A stretch of 64,000 bases of DNA from Chloracidobacterium validum (GCF_018304825.1 NZ_CP072649.1:248001-312000); one strand, 5' to 3'. Positions 1 through 8,917 are shown, counted from the stretch's first letter. Notes: generated by a model from the letters alone, not told the origin. Made by a program: numbers and translations.

Positions 1-1186
1 TGTTGAGGGGATGATTCTTTCGACCTGCAATCGGGTTGAACTGCTTGCCGTGACCCCGCACGAGAGTTCGCAGGGGGTAAGTTGCGTCAAGAAGTTTCTC
101 AAGGCCATTCACCAGAAGTGTGACGGCTACGATGAGCATTTGTACTGCTACACCGATCAGGATGTCGTGCGCCATGTGTTTCGCGTGGCCGCGAGCCTCG
201 ACTCGATGATCCTGGGCGAGCCGCAGATTCTCGGCCAAGTCAAGGAGGCCTATGCCACGGCGCAGGCCCTCAACAAGACCGGAACCCTGCTCAACAAACT
301 CATGCACAGGGCCTTCAGTGTGGCCAAACGGGTTCGGACCGAGACAAAAATTGGCGCGAATGCGATTTCGGTTAGCTACGCGGCGGTTGAACTCGCCCGG
401 CGCATCTTTACCAGCCTCGAAGGGCAAACGGTCATGCTGGTCGGCGCCGGAGAGATGGCCGAACTGGCGGCAACCCACCTGATGAGCGCCGGCGCCAGTC
501 ACATCATCGTGGCCAGCCGGTCGTTCGACAAAGCCGTGCAGTTGGCAACCAAGTTCAATGGGTCGGCCGTGATTTTTGATCGGTTCCGGGAGCGGTTGCC
601 GGAAGCCGATATTCTCATCTTTGCGACGGCCGCCCCGCACTTCGTCGTCCGGGTTGCCGATGTGGCCGCCGCCATGGAGCGGCGGCGGCACCGGCCGATG
701 TTCATTATCGACATTTCCGTGCCACGTAACGTTGACCCGTCCATCAATGACCTGGAGCAAGTCTTTGTCTATGACGTGGATGATCTGCAAGCCGTGGTCG
801 AAAACAACCTGCGTGAGCGCAAGCAGGAAGCTGAACGTGCCAACCGCCTGGTTGAGGAAGAACTGGCGGCATTTGTGGCCGAGTGGCGCATGATGGCGGC
901 CGGACCCTTCATTGCCGCGCTCAATGCCCATCTGGCAGAAGTGGCTCAGTCGGAGTATGAGCGTCATCGCAAGCGGATTGAACGCTTGGGCGGCATGTCG
1001 CCGGAAGTCGAGCAGTATGTGCGCGAGGTCATCCTCACGTCAATTTTGCGGAAATTTGCGCACCCATTGATTGAAAACATCCGTGAATCGGCGGCGCAGG
1101 GCGAGCGAAGCCGGTTATGTGAGACGTTCGGGCTTGATGTGCGCGTCAATACACAAGTCCAGGTGCGCTGGATGCGTTCGGCTTGA
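1..1186 (+). CDS. hemA: Glutamyl-tRNA reductase (5' end cut by window)
   Basis: Reduces glutamyl-tRNA(Glu) to glutamate-1-semialdehyde with NADPH, the first committed step of C5-pathway tetrapyrrole synthesis in the cytoplasm. The reading frame is open to the left window edge (frame 2), and the ATG at 11 is an internal Met: the conserved catalytic-Cys block ILSTCNRVE follows it at once, and in the family this block lies about 40-50 residues from the N-terminus, so roughly 40 codons are missing. The conserved GEPQILGQVKEAY segment, the dinucleotide-binding VGAGEMAEL motif and the helical C-terminal dimerisation region are all present. Its position directly upstream of bchL fits a supply role for bacteriochlorophyll synthesis. 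Family assignment is firm; the true start is outside the window. Confidence 0.96.
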   Translation, partial: VEGMILSTCNRVELLAVTPHESSQGVSCVKKFLKAIHQKCDGYDEHLYCYTDQDVVRHVFRVAASLDSMILGEPQILGQVKEAYATAQALNKTGTLLNKLMHRAFSVAKRVRTETKIGANAISVSYAAVELARRIFTSLEGQTVMLVGAGEMAELAATHLMSAGASHIIVASRSFDKAVQLATKFNGSAVIFDRFRERLPEADILIFATAAPHFVVRVADVAAAMERRRHRPMFIIDISVPRNVDPSINDLEQVFVYDVDDLQAVVENNLRERKQEAERANRLVEEELAAFVAEWRMMAAGPFIAALNAHLAEVAQSEYERHRKRIERLGGMSPEVEQYVREVILTSILRKFAHPLIENIRESAAQGERSRLCETFGLDVRVNTQVQVRWMRSA

Positions 1187-1271
1187 TCCGGTTGTGATGG
1201 AGGGTTGGAAGCGGCCCTTCGTCCCCTAGCGATTGATTTTACCATTCCAACCCCAGGTGAGGTGCTAACTC

Positions 1272-2150
1272 ATGATCGTTTCAATCTATGGTAAAGGCGG
1301 CATTGGCAAATCCACGACCTCCTCCAACATCGCTATCGCCATGGCCAAACGTGGCGCGCGCGTCCTGCAAGTCGGCTGCGATCCCAAGCACGATTCGACC
1401 TTTACGATCACCAAGCGAATGATTCCGACCCTCGTCGAAGTCCTTGAGGAATATGACTACCACCATGAGGAAATCGAGCCGGCGGATGTGATTTTCAAGG
1501 GGAAGATGGGCGTGGACGCGATGGAGTCGGGTGGCCCGGCGGCCGGCGCGGGATGCGGCGGCTATGTCACCGGCGAAGCCGTGAAGTTTTTGCGCGACCA
1601 CAAGCTGATGGATGAATACGACGTGGTGATTTTCGACGTGTTGGGCGATGTGGTCTGTGGCGGGTTTGCCACTCCGCTCAACCATTCAGATTTTGCCTGT
1701 GTCGTGACCGCCAATGATTTTGATTCGCTCTTCGCGGCCAATCGCATCTGCGCCGCCGTGATGGCCAAGACCAAAAATTATCCGATCTATATCGCCGGCC
1801 TCATTGTCAACCGCTGCCCGGATACCGATCACGTCGAACGGTTCTGTGACCGCACCGGGGCGCGGATTGTCGGCCACGTTCCCCAGATTGACGAAATCCG
1901 CCGGTCCCGGCTGGCCGGGGTTTCGATTTTCGAGATGAAACGGGTTGGTGGCATTGCCCTTGCCCAGGATCGGTACCTTGAAATCGCCGATTATCTGCTC
2001 TCCGAGCCGGAGGCCCTGAAAGTCAAGCCGTTAACCGACCGTGAGGTGTTTGAGCATCTGCGGAGCGAGTACATCAACATTAACATCCAGCGTTTCAACG
2101 CCGAGGACTTGGAACTTCTCGAAGACCCATCCTGCTTGGCGCTGAGTTGA
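1272..2150 (+). CDS. bchL: Light-independent protochlorophyllide reductase, Fe-S ATPase subunit BchL
   Basis: NifH-like homodimeric ATPase that passes electrons to the BchN-BchB component during dark reduction of protochlorophyllide. The 292-residue protein has the P-loop GKGGIGKS at residues 8-15, the cluster-ligand Cys in AGCGGYV and the second ligand in DVLGDVVCGGF. The length matches BchL; BchX, the chlorophyllide paralogue, normally has a longer N-terminus. AGGTGAGG lies just upstream of the ATG as a ribosome binding site. BchN and BchB are not in this window. The gene sits 85 bp after hemA, and the following bciB frame opens at its stop. Nitrogenase reductase was considered and rejected because of the surrounding pigment genes and the BchL-type sequence. 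Confidence 0.95.
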   Translation: MIVSIYGKGGIGKSTTSSNIAIAMAKRGARVLQVGCDPKHDSTFTITKRMIPTLVEVLEEYDYHHEEIEPADVIFKGKMGVDAMESGGPAAGAGCGGYVTGEAVKFLRDHKLMDEYDVVIFDVLGDVVCGGFATPLNHSDFACVVTANDFDSLFAANRICAAVMAKTKNYPIYIAGLIVNRCPDTDHVERFCDRTGARIVGHVPQIDEIRRSRLAGVSIFEMKRVGGIALAQDRYLEIADYLLSEPEALKVKPLTDREVFEHLRSEYININIQRFNAEDLELLEDPSCLALS

Positions 2151-2266
2151 TAGCCGCTGCCAAGGCTTGGGAGACACGTGCGCTTGTGACGGCTGAGCCG
2201 GCTGTGGCGGTCAGTGCCGGGAGCGCACCTGGATTTGGCGTTTCATACCTGTTCGGAAAGCACCTT

Positions 2267-3568
2267 ATGGCAACCCCACTGCCCGTCATGAAATTGGAAG
2301 CCACGAAAGCCGAGACCACCGAACGGTTTTCGCGCATCTGCAGCGATTGCGGCATCTGTACGTCCAGCCTGCGGCCGCATGTCAAGGACGCCTGCGCGTT
2401 TTTGGTTCAGAAGTACGACGAACTGGAAATAACCGTCCAGGGTCACGCCCGCAGCGCCGATACGGATGAGCTGTATTTCGGCCCCTACGAAAAGATCTTT
2501 CGTGTCCGAAAAAGGCGGCCGGTGGGTGGGGCGCAGTGGACGGGCGTGGTGACAACCGTCGCCATGCGCGCACTAGAGCGCGGGCTGGTTGAGGGCGTCA
2601 TTCTGACCGGAACCGAGCCGGGAACCCTCAACAAACCGATGCCGGTGCTGGCGCGGACGCCAGAAGACGTCCTGGCCTGTCGCGGCAACAAGTTTGGCTT
2701 GTCGCCAACCCTGGAAAAGATAGATGACGCTATCGCGGCCGGACTCAAGCGCGTCATGGTGGTGGGTACGCCCTGCCAGTTTCATGCACTGCGGGTCATC
2801 GAGCCGACCTTGCCCTTCGACGACCTGTGGTGTCTGGGGATTTTGTGCAGTGACAACACCACGCACGAAAACTACCTGACATTTCTCAAGTCGGTCAGCA
2901 AGTCGCCCGATACAGTCGTGCACATGGAGTTTATGCCGGATTTTCGGCTCTGGATGCGGCATGTCAACGGTGAGGTCGAGAAGCTGAACTTCGTTGAGAT
3001 TCCCATGCACGAAATCGGGCCTGACCTCATCGCCCCTTCGTGCCGGGTTTGTTTCAACTATACGAACTCACTGGCCGATCTCTCCGTCGGGTACATGGGC
3101 GGCGGCATGCCGGACATTCAGTGGCTGCTCGTGCGCAACGCCAAGGGGTGGCGACTGCTCGATCTCATCCGGGACGATGTGGAACTCACCGAGCCAACCG
3201 AAAGCGGTAGCCGAACGCTGGCTCTCAAGGGCTTTTTGTCCCAGCTTGGCAAACCGTACACGAAAGGCGCGCCGCGCCCGGTCAAGAAGCTGATTGCCTT
3301 TCTCCAGCGGCGACTGGGACCGCGTGGACTGGAGTTTGCTCGCACCCGGGTCGAGATGAAGCTTGCGGAAGGACTTTTCACCGTTCGCCGCAAGGCCGGG
3401 CACCGCGAAGCGTTGCTTGTGCCGCGGTACACGTACGCGCCGCTTGCCAAGTACACCTTGCCGGGAGAGACCCAGCCGCCAACGCCACCGGCCAGCACGC
3501 GCCGGCCAGGGCGGCGGACGCCATCCGGCAAGCCACTGAAAACCATGGCCCCGGTCAGCGTTGGCTAA
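2267..3568 (+). CDS. bciB: FrhB-family 8-vinyl reductase, BciB type
   Basis: Member of the F420-hydrogenase beta-subunit (FrhB) family of Fe-S flavoproteins. In phototrophs this family includes BciB, which reduces the C8-vinyl group of divinyl (proto)chlorophyllide with ferredoxin, and the plant 7-hydroxymethyl chlorophyll reductase. The N-terminal Cys cluster CSDCGIC followed by DACAF is visible, as are the family segments GTPCQFHALR and LGILCSDNTTHENY, and further Cys in SCRVCFNYTNSLADLSVGYMG. The frame is open from a TTG at 2147, but the ATG at 2267 has GGAAAG upstream and places the Cys cluster near the N-terminus, giving 433 residues. The last 30 or so residues are a Pro/Arg/Thr-rich tail. 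BciB is preferred over other FrhB functions because of its place between bchL and bchF. Confidence 0.86.
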   Translation: MATPLPVMKLEATKAETTERFSRICSDCGICTSSLRPHVKDACAFLVQKYDELEITVQGHARSADTDELYFGPYEKIFRVRKRRPVGGAQWTGVVTTVAMRALERGLVEGVILTGTEPGTLNKPMPVLARTPEDVLACRGNKFGLSPTLEKIDDAIAAGLKRVMVVGTPCQFHALRVIEPTLPFDDLWCLGILCSDNTTHENYLTFLKSVSKSPDTVVHMEFMPDFRLWMRHVNGEVEKLNFVEIPMHEIGPDLIAPSCRVCFNYTNSLADLSVGYMGGGMPDIQWLLVRNAKGWRLLDLIRDDVELTEPTESGSRTLALKGFLSQLGKPYTKGAPRPVKKLIAFLQRRLGPRGLEFARTRVEMKLAEGLFTVRRKAGHREALLVPRYTYAPLAKYTLPGETQPPTPPASTRRPGRRTPSGKPLKTMAPVSVG

Positions 3569-3607
3569 GGGCCGAATTACTCAGACTCAACGTATGCGGA
3601 GGAAGCC

Positions 3608-4099
3608 GTGTCGACCTACACCCCGGAGCAAATGCTCCGCCGTCAGAAAAGCAAGTGGATGCCAGTACAAGCCTTTTTGGCTCCGGTGCAGTTCGTCATT
3701 TTCTTTTTTAGCTTGGCACTCATTATCTACTTCATCATAACTGGAAATGGCTTTTGGGTTGCTAACATCAGCGTCATGGTGAAGGTATTCGTGCTGTGGG
3801 TGATGGCTGTGACAGGAGCCTTTTGGGAGAAGGATGTCTTTGGTCACTATGCTTTCGCCAAAGAATTCTGGTGGGAAGATTTCTTTTCGACCTTTGTTTT
3901 GATTTCACACACCCTATATGTCATTGGATTTTTCCTGAAGTGGGAAGAAATGACATTAGCTTACGTGGCTCTCGTCGCCTATTTGACCTACTGCATCAAT
4001 GCCTATCAATTTGTGCGCAAGTATGTTGTCAATCGTCGCAAGCTAAAGAGCCATGGCTACACCATTGCAGGCGATATTCCATGGGTATCTGGCTCATAG
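3608..4099 (+). CDS. bchF: 3-vinyl bacteriochlorophyllide hydratase BchF (or BchV)
   Basis: Hydrates the C3-vinyl group to 3-(1-hydroxyethyl), a group needed for self-assembly of chlorosome bacteriochlorophylls. The 163-residue protein has the typical BchF length and layout: four hydrophobic helices, a central FWEKDVFGHYAFA motif, the WEDFFS segment and a C-terminal YCINAYQFVRKY helix. The start is GTG at 3608, with GGAGG a few bases upstream. BchF and its paralogue BchV differ in how they handle alkylated substrates and stereochemistry, and I cannot separate them by eye. The gene lies in a stretch of visibly lower G+C (40-47% in the lines I counted) than the flanking genes. Confidence 0.88.
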   Translation: MSTYTPEQMLRRQKSKWMPVQAFLAPVQFVIFFFSLALIIYFIITGNGFWVANISVMVKVFVLWVMAVTGAFWEKDVFGHYAFAKEFWWEDFFSTFVLISHTLYVIGFFLKWEEMTLAYVALVAYLTYCINAYQFVRKYVVNRRKLKSHGYTIAGDIPWVSGS

Positions 4100-4135
4100 G
4101 AAACCAAAGCATTATCACGGAAAGGCAAATTATCT

Positions 4136-4843
4136 ATGCCCGTGTTGCAAGCCGTCGAAAGACTAGAGCGCTACGCGCCAGGTGGAGCTGATACCGATAC
4201 GCCAAGCTGGAGCCGCGAAGGGGCGATTGTACTCTACTGGCTAGGGGCCTTTGCGCTTGCCTGGTTATTTCGCCTGTCGGAGCCCTTTGCATTCAATGTT
4301 GAGCAAACAATCGGGTCAGTCTGGGGTATCGGTTTACTGATTGCCACGCTTGGTTTCTCGCAGTGGCTTTATGCCCAGGTTGCTATTCACGAAGAACGGC
4401 CTTTCAATGTTATCGGTACACCGATTTTTATCATTGGAAATAGTCTTGGCGAAACCCTGGCATTCTTGCTTGTCTTCAAGCTAGGTACATTCGTTGGAAG
4501 CGGGATCACCTATGCGGCAGGCTTGAGTGGGATTCCTTCTCATCTGATTGTTTTCGGAAGTGGATTTTTTACTTTTCTCATCTACGGTGGAGCCATCCAT
4601 GGTCTGTTCTGGATGCGGATATTTCCTCCACACTTTCGTGAGGATGAGCGTGCGCGAAAGATTAGAAAGTTTCGTCTTTGGTCAGAGACAATGCTCTCAT
4701 TCTCGTGGTGTTTGGTATTTTATGTCTTTGAGGATTTTTGGAGCGTCGTGTTTTTTCACGCCGTTGTGGATACGGTGCTCATGGTGCGCGTGCGTCCTCG
4801 AATTTTCCGTTTTGTCTCCAGTCCGTCTGGCGCTTCGTTGTAA
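4136..4843 (+). CDS. Polytopic membrane protein with CPBP-like motifs; candidate BciC
   Basis: 235 residues with about six hydrophobic segments. Polar residues sit inside hydrophobic stretches in a pattern resembling CPBP/CAAX-type intramembrane enzymes: Glu106 in NSLGETLAF, His155 in GGAIHGLFW, and His208 with Asp212 in FFHAVVDTVL. The double Glu of motif 1 is reduced to one, so this is a divergent member at best. It lies 36 bp after bchF and 83 bp before a B12 radical SAM gene, inside a bacteriochlorophyll c-type cluster. The chlorosome pigment pathway needs a demethoxycarbonylase, BciC, and no other gene here fits that role. BciC is therefore an inference from context and motif pattern; a membrane protease or unrelated pigment-associated protein is also possible. 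Confidence 0.5.
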   Translation: MPVLQAVERLERYAPGGADTDTPSWSREGAIVLYWLGAFALAWLFRLSEPFAFNVEQTIGSVWGIGLLIATLGFSQWLYAQVAIHEERPFNVIGTPIFIIGNSLGETLAFLLVFKLGTFVGSGITYAAGLSGIPSHLIVFGSGFFTFLIYGGAIHGLFWMRIFPPHFREDERARKIRKFRLWSETMLSFSWCLVFYVFEDFWSVVFFHAVVDTVLMVRVRPRIFRFVSSPSGASL

Positions 4844-4926
4844 GTCGTAAAAATGGCAATGTGTCGCTTGCCAGGTCATAAACCCAGGTTTTGATTCATG
4901 CCGCATCGTCAGGAGAAAACATCGCT

Positions 4927-6312
4927 ATGAAAAAGCCCAAGTGCTTATTTGTCAATCCACCGGTTATCGAGAAAGTAGCTGAACGGTTTAGCTTTATCAG
5001 CATGCCGTTGGCTATTCTCTACATTGGCACGTTTATCCAATCACAGGGCTATGACGTGCAATTGTGCGACATGAATGCTGGGCAAGAGCCGGTTTTTAGT
5101 GACGATATTGATATTGTGGGGATTTCCTGCGACACCGTGAAGTACACCGTTGGCATGCGGGTTGCCAAAGCTGCCAAAGCCGCTGGGAAATATGTCGTCA
5201 TGGGCGGAACTCACCCAACGTTCGATGATGAAGCTACACTCCGCTCAGGCTATGTAGATGTCGTCGTGCGGAGTGAAGGGGAGTACCAAATGCTGGAAAT
5301 TGTCCAGCAATTTGAAGCCAATGGCAAAGTTGACCCTTCGACAATTAAGGGTGTGGCCTGGCTTGATGGCGACAAGTTTATCCGCAACCCAGCAATGCCC
5401 TTCATCAAGAACCTCGATAGTTTGCCAATTCCCAACCGCGAACTCCTTGATGTTCCGCGTTATTGGCAGCAGACGCGCTCCTGGTTAGGCAAATTCGCTG
5501 ATCCTGTTTATAACATTTCAGGTTCGCGTGGCTGTCCGTATGATTGCTCATTCTGCATTGTTACTGCTAACTATGGTGCGAAGTGGCGTTATCGTTCCGT
5601 TGATTCGATTATGCAGGAAATCGAAGAAGGATTTTATAAGTACAACTACCGGACATTTTTCTTCACGGATGATATTTTCAATGCCAGTCCCAAGCGCGCC
5701 ATGGCCATTTCCCAAGCCATCATTGATGCCGGACTGGCCGACAAAATCAAGTGGACGGCGCAATGTGTCACGAACATCTTCGTGAAGTTTCCTGAAGTCG
5801 TTGAAATCATGGCCGCGGCCGGTTGCATTGGGGTCATTATGGGAATTGAGTCCATGGACCCAGAGACACTCAAGGACTATAACAAAACTGCGACAAGCGA
5901 CGATAATGCTCAGTGTATTCGCTTACTAAAAAAACACGGCATTGCCTCAATGGCCTCGATCATCATTGGCCATCCAAAAGAGACCCGCGAATCACTTCAA
6001 GCGACCATGAAGTACATGTGCGACCTGAATCCGGAAATGCTTTGGATCAATATCCTGACGCCTTACGTTGGCACGACCATGCGCCGTGAATTTATCCAAT
6101 CTGGAAGGTTATTGCCAAATCTGTCGTGGGAGGATTACGACATTTCGCATGTGACCTTCAAATTGGATCACTTGCAAGCCTGGGAAATTGAAGTTACCCG
6201 CAAAGCCATGACGGCGATGTACTACACCCGGCCCAAGTATCTCCTGGAAAATCTTCCGCGTCTTTTCTTTGGAAAAACACCAACGCCAGTCGTAAAGCAA
6301 GCGGCTTGCTAA
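4927..6312 (+). CDS. B12-binding radical SAM enzyme, probable BChl c peripheral methyltransferase (BchQ/BchR-like)
   Basis: 461 residues: an N-terminal cobalamin-binding-like Rossmann domain (about residues 1-140, with VVMGGTHPTFD) followed by a radical SAM barrel with Cys203-x3-Cys207-x2-Cys210 in GSRGCPYDCSFC and the conserved GIESMDPETL segment. Class B radical SAM enzymes of this architecture include BchE, BchQ (C8 methylation) and BchR (C12 methylation). BchE is encoded elsewhere in the window (25176-26834), so a BchQ or BchR role fits the cluster best; I cannot decide between them. The start is the ATG at 4927, preceded by AGGAGAA; an in-frame ATG at 4891 lacks such a site. The gene shares the low-G+C character of bchF. 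Confidence 0.72.
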   Translation: MKKPKCLFVNPPVIEKVAERFSFISMPLAILYIGTFIQSQGYDVQLCDMNAGQEPVFSDDIDIVGISCDTVKYTVGMRVAKAAKAAGKYVVMGGTHPTFDDEATLRSGYVDVVVRSEGEYQMLEIVQQFEANGKVDPSTIKGVAWLDGDKFIRNPAMPFIKNLDSLPIPNRELLDVPRYWQQTRSWLGKFADPVYNISGSRGCPYDCSFCIVTANYGAKWRYRSVDSIMQEIEEGFYKYNYRTFFFTDDIFNASPKRAMAISQAIIDAGLADKIKWTAQCVTNIFVKFPEVVEIMAAAGCIGVIMGIESMDPETLKDYNKTATSDDNAQCIRLLKKHGIASMASIIIGHPKETRESLQATMKYMCDLNPEMLWINILTPYVGTTMRREFIQSGRLLPNLSWEDYDISHVTFKLDHLQAWEIEVTRKAMTAMYYTRPKYLLENLPRLFFGKTPTPVVKQAAC

Positions 6313-6381
6313 TGATGTTTGAGCCTATGTTGCTCTTGGTTTTCGACATTTTGCACACCTGTAAGGAGACCCCCTGTTGCC

Positions 6382-7800
6382 ATGCCTGTTGTCGTTCAAA
6401 TTCAGCGCCGTAAGAAACTTGGTCGGCACCGTCCCCTGAATATCCAGTTGGTGTTGCCGCGGTACTACAATCCAGAAAAGGGACAGCAGCACAAGCCATT
6501 CATGATCTTCCCAAACATCGTCCTGCCAACACTGGCGGCTATCACGCCCGCGCCCCACAAGGTGACGATCTTGGATGAGAATGTCGAGCCGTTGCACATC
6601 CCGGATGATACTGACTTGGTCGCCATTACGGCTTACACCCGGAATGTCCAGCGGGGCTACCAGATTGCGGACGACTGCCGGGCGCGGGGGATTCCAGTCA
6701 TCATGGGTGGGATTCATGTCAGCTTCATGGTCGAGGAAGCGCTTCAGCACTGCGATTCGGTGATTTCTGGGGAAGGGGAAGCGCTTTGGCCGACCATTCT
6801 CGATGATGTGCAAAATGACGATCTCAAGCCAGTGTACATAGGTGGACAGTCACAGGACTTGAACGAGTTGCCCGTACCGCGCTGGGATCTGCTCAAACTG
6901 GAGCGCTATTTCAAGCCGATTCCCACGCTCAAAATGCCGATCATGAGCATTCAGACGTCGCGGGGCTGTCCGCACAAGTGTGACTTCTGCACCGTGCCGG
7001 TGTTTGCCGGCGGCAAGATGCGCTACCGCGATCCGGGGCATCTGTTGCGTGAAATTGATGCCTACGGCGCCGAGTTTTTCTCGATTGCGGATGACAATCT
7101 CATCGTCAACCCAGACGCCGCAGCCAACCTCTTCAAGACCTTGGCGCAACGCAAGTTGAGCTGGTTTGGATTTTTTGACACCCAAACCCTCAAGCGCCCA
7201 GAGCTGGTTGAGCTGGCGGCCAAGGCTGGTTGCCGTCGAGCCTTTCTCGGCATTGAAAGTATTCACCCGAACGAATTGGCGACGGTGAACAAGAAGTTTA
7301 ACCGACCAGAGAAATACGATGAACTCATCCGGCTTTTCCATCGGAATGGTATTGCCGTGGATGTCGGCATTCTCTTTGGTTTTGAGGACGAGACGATCGA
7401 GAGCACCCTGGAGACGATTGAAGAACTCAAGCGGTGCAATGTCGAAACCGCAATTTTTTCCGTTATGACGCCTTTTCCGGGAACGGCGCTCTACAACCGC
7501 ACCAAGGACAAGTTGCTCCATACCGACTGGGATCGCTACACCGGCGAGGAAGTCGTCTGGGCGCGGGAAGGCACCGATGCCGAAGAAACCCGGCGGCTGC
7601 TTCAGCTTGCTTTTGAGCGGTTTTACTCCGTCTCGTCAATTTACAAGCGCGTGTTGTCGCCGCGCTCCCACGCACAGCGTAAGCTATTGGCGACGATTTC
7701 CAACCTGCGCTTCCGAAGCATCATCAAGCATCGTTTCCCGGAGCCGCTGCCATCGGACTTCCTGCGCAACGCCCGTCAGGCTCGTCCAGCTTATGCCTAA
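6382..7800 (+). CDS. B12-binding radical SAM enzyme, second candidate pigment methyltransferase
   Basis: 472 residues. The N-terminal cobalamin-binding-like domain (DLVAITAYTRN, VIMGGIHVSF, EGEALWPTI) is followed by a radical SAM core with Cys196-x3-Cys200-x2-Cys203 in TSRGCPHKCDFC and FLGIESIHPNEL. The ATG at 6382 follows GTAAGGAGAC at a long spacing; an upstream in-frame start at 6319 would add a Cys-rich segment not expected for the family. It has only the architecture in common with the preceding enzyme; G+C returns to the window norm here. Position at the end of the pigment cluster suggests BchQ or BchR, but this subfamily is also common outside phototrophs, so the role is less certain than that of the preceding gene. 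Confidence 0.62.
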   Translation: MPVVVQIQRRKKLGRHRPLNIQLVLPRYYNPEKGQQHKPFMIFPNIVLPTLAAITPAPHKVTILDENVEPLHIPDDTDLVAITAYTRNVQRGYQIADDCRARGIPVIMGGIHVSFMVEEALQHCDSVISGEGEALWPTILDDVQNDDLKPVYIGGQSQDLNELPVPRWDLLKLERYFKPIPTLKMPIMSIQTSRGCPHKCDFCTVPVFAGGKMRYRDPGHLLREIDAYGAEFFSIADDNLIVNPDAAANLFKTLAQRKLSWFGFFDTQTLKRPELVELAAKAGCRRAFLGIESIHPNELATVNKKFNRPEKYDELIRLFHRNGIAVDVGILFGFEDETIESTLETIEELKRCNVETAIFSVMTPFPGTALYNRTKDKLLHTDWDRYTGEEVVWAREGTDAEETRRLLQLAFERFYSVSSIYKRVLSPRSHAQRKLLATISNLRFRSIIKHRFPEPLPSDFLRNARQARPAYA

Positions 7801-7836
7801 CTGCTGAAGCTGACCGGGCGCGCAACCGCTTTGTGT

Positions 7837-7874
7837 CCCGTCCGCATCCACCAGACGCGGACGGGCTTTTGTTT
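7837..7874 (+). terminator. Rho-independent terminator closing the pigment cluster
   Basis: A perfect 9-bp stem, CCCGTCCGC at 7837-7845 with GCGGACGGG at 7857-7865, an 11-nt loop, then CTTTTGTTT. It begins 36 bp after the second radical SAM gene and ends the + strand cluster before the convergent kdsC gene. Confidence 0.85.
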
Positions 7875-7949
7875 GCTTACCGCGCGACAATCCCTGTCGT
7901 TCAGCGTGGGAAGGCGGTTCCAATCCGGCGCGGAAACCAGGCGAGGCAA

Positions 7950-8474
7950 CTAGGCAAGAAACAAAAACTCGGCGTTCCATTTGTTCTGAGCTTTCAGAAT
8001 GAGTTCGATAACCTCCCGAACGGCGCCGCGTCCGCCCGGACGCTCCGTGACATAGTGTGCGGCTTGCTTGACCTCGGGGACAGCATTGGCAACCGCGACG
8101 GCCAGCCCGACCCGCTGCATCACAGGTACGTCCGGCAGATCATCGCCAATGAAGGCGACGGCCTCGCCGGCCAAGCCATGCGTTGCCAGTAACTCGGCTA
8201 GATAACTCACCTTGTCGCTTGCCGCTTGGCAGAGAAATTCGATGCCCGTTTCGCGGGCGCGCTGCTCAAGCGCGGTTGAGCGCCGACCGGTGATGACGCC
8301 CGTCCGCAGACCGGCCCGCCTAGCAAGCTTGAGACCGTGGCCGTCCTGCGAGTTGAAGGCTTTGAACTCCGTTCCGTCTGGGAGGAGGCAGATGAAGCCT
8401 TCGGTGAGTACGCCATCACAATCCATGAGGAGCAAGCGTATCTGACGCGCGCGTTCATCTATGGCATCGGTCAC
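7950..8474 (-). CDS. kdsC: 3-deoxy-D-manno-octulosonate 8-phosphate phosphatase (KdsC-type HAD)
   Basis: Small HAD-superfamily phosphatase of 174 residues, the usual KdsC size, with no cap domain. It removes phosphate from KDO-8-phosphate for lipopolysaccharide inner-core synthesis. HAD motif I is MDCDGVLTEG near residues 17-26, motif II is TGRRS, and motif IV is FIGDDLPDVPVM. The start is GTG at 8474, with GGAGAA upstream on the - strand. The gene stands alone between the pigment cluster terminator and the SiaC operon. The last residues are hydrophobic (AEFLFLA), which is slightly unusual. A nucleotidase in the same HAD subfamily is the main alternative. Confidence 0.88.
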   Translation of the reverse strand: MTDAIDERARQIRLLLMDCDGVLTEGFICLLPDGTEFKAFNSQDGHGLKLARRAGLRTGVITGRRSTALEQRARETGIEFLCQAASDKVSYLAELLATHGLAGEAVAFIGDDLPDVPVMQRVGLAVAVANAVPEVKQAAHYVTERPGGRGAVREVIELILKAQNKWNAEFLFLA

Positions 8475-8917
8475 GAGTGGTTCTCCACATCTGGCTCATT
8501 TGAACTTGCTTGGACAAAGATAGATGTAAACAAGCGGGACACGGAAGCGGATGGCGGCAGGAGAGCTGGTTGACTTGGTACATGCCTCACCTGCCGACTG
8601 CTTGGCAAGCTGCTGAGCCGTGGCGGCGCGCCCCGGCCGTGGCGCTGGCGAGACGAACTGGCCGGGAGAAAGTTCCGAAGCTGGCCTGCCAGCGGCGAGA
8701 AATCGTGGGTTGCCGTCTAAACAACAGGCTTGGAAGCCCCGGCCGGGAGTGGTATAGTCGTTGAGTATGTCAAACTAGGGCCACCCAAGTTTAGTCAAGC
8801 GTTAGTTGCTGTAAGGTTTAGTCGTGATTGCTTTCCTCGCGTGGATAGTTCACGTTGCGTTCTTGTCCACCCTAGAAAACAACGCTTCCTAAAAGGTTCC
8901 TTAGGGGTTTAGTGGGA
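8475..8917. other. 443-bp intergenic region upstream of siaC
   Basis: No convincing gene. It carries the divergent 5' ends of kdsC and the siaC operon and a good sigma-70-like promoter at 8730-8758. TTTAGTC/TTTAGT elements recur at about 8791, 8817 and 8908, of unknown meaning. No riboswitch motif was recognised. Confidence 0.6.
8730..8758 (+). promoter_or_regulatory. Predicted sigma-70-type promoter for the siaC operon
   Basis: TTGGAA (8730-8735), a 17-nt spacer, then TATAGT (8753-8758) preceded by TGG, giving an extended -10. Transcription would start near 8765, leaving a leader of about 150 nt before siaC. Prediction from sequence only. Confidence 0.5.

Noticed and set aside
1272-2150. 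Nitrogenase iron protein NifH
   Set aside because: Sequence and neighbours (hemA, bciB, bchF) match BchL; no nif genes are seen.
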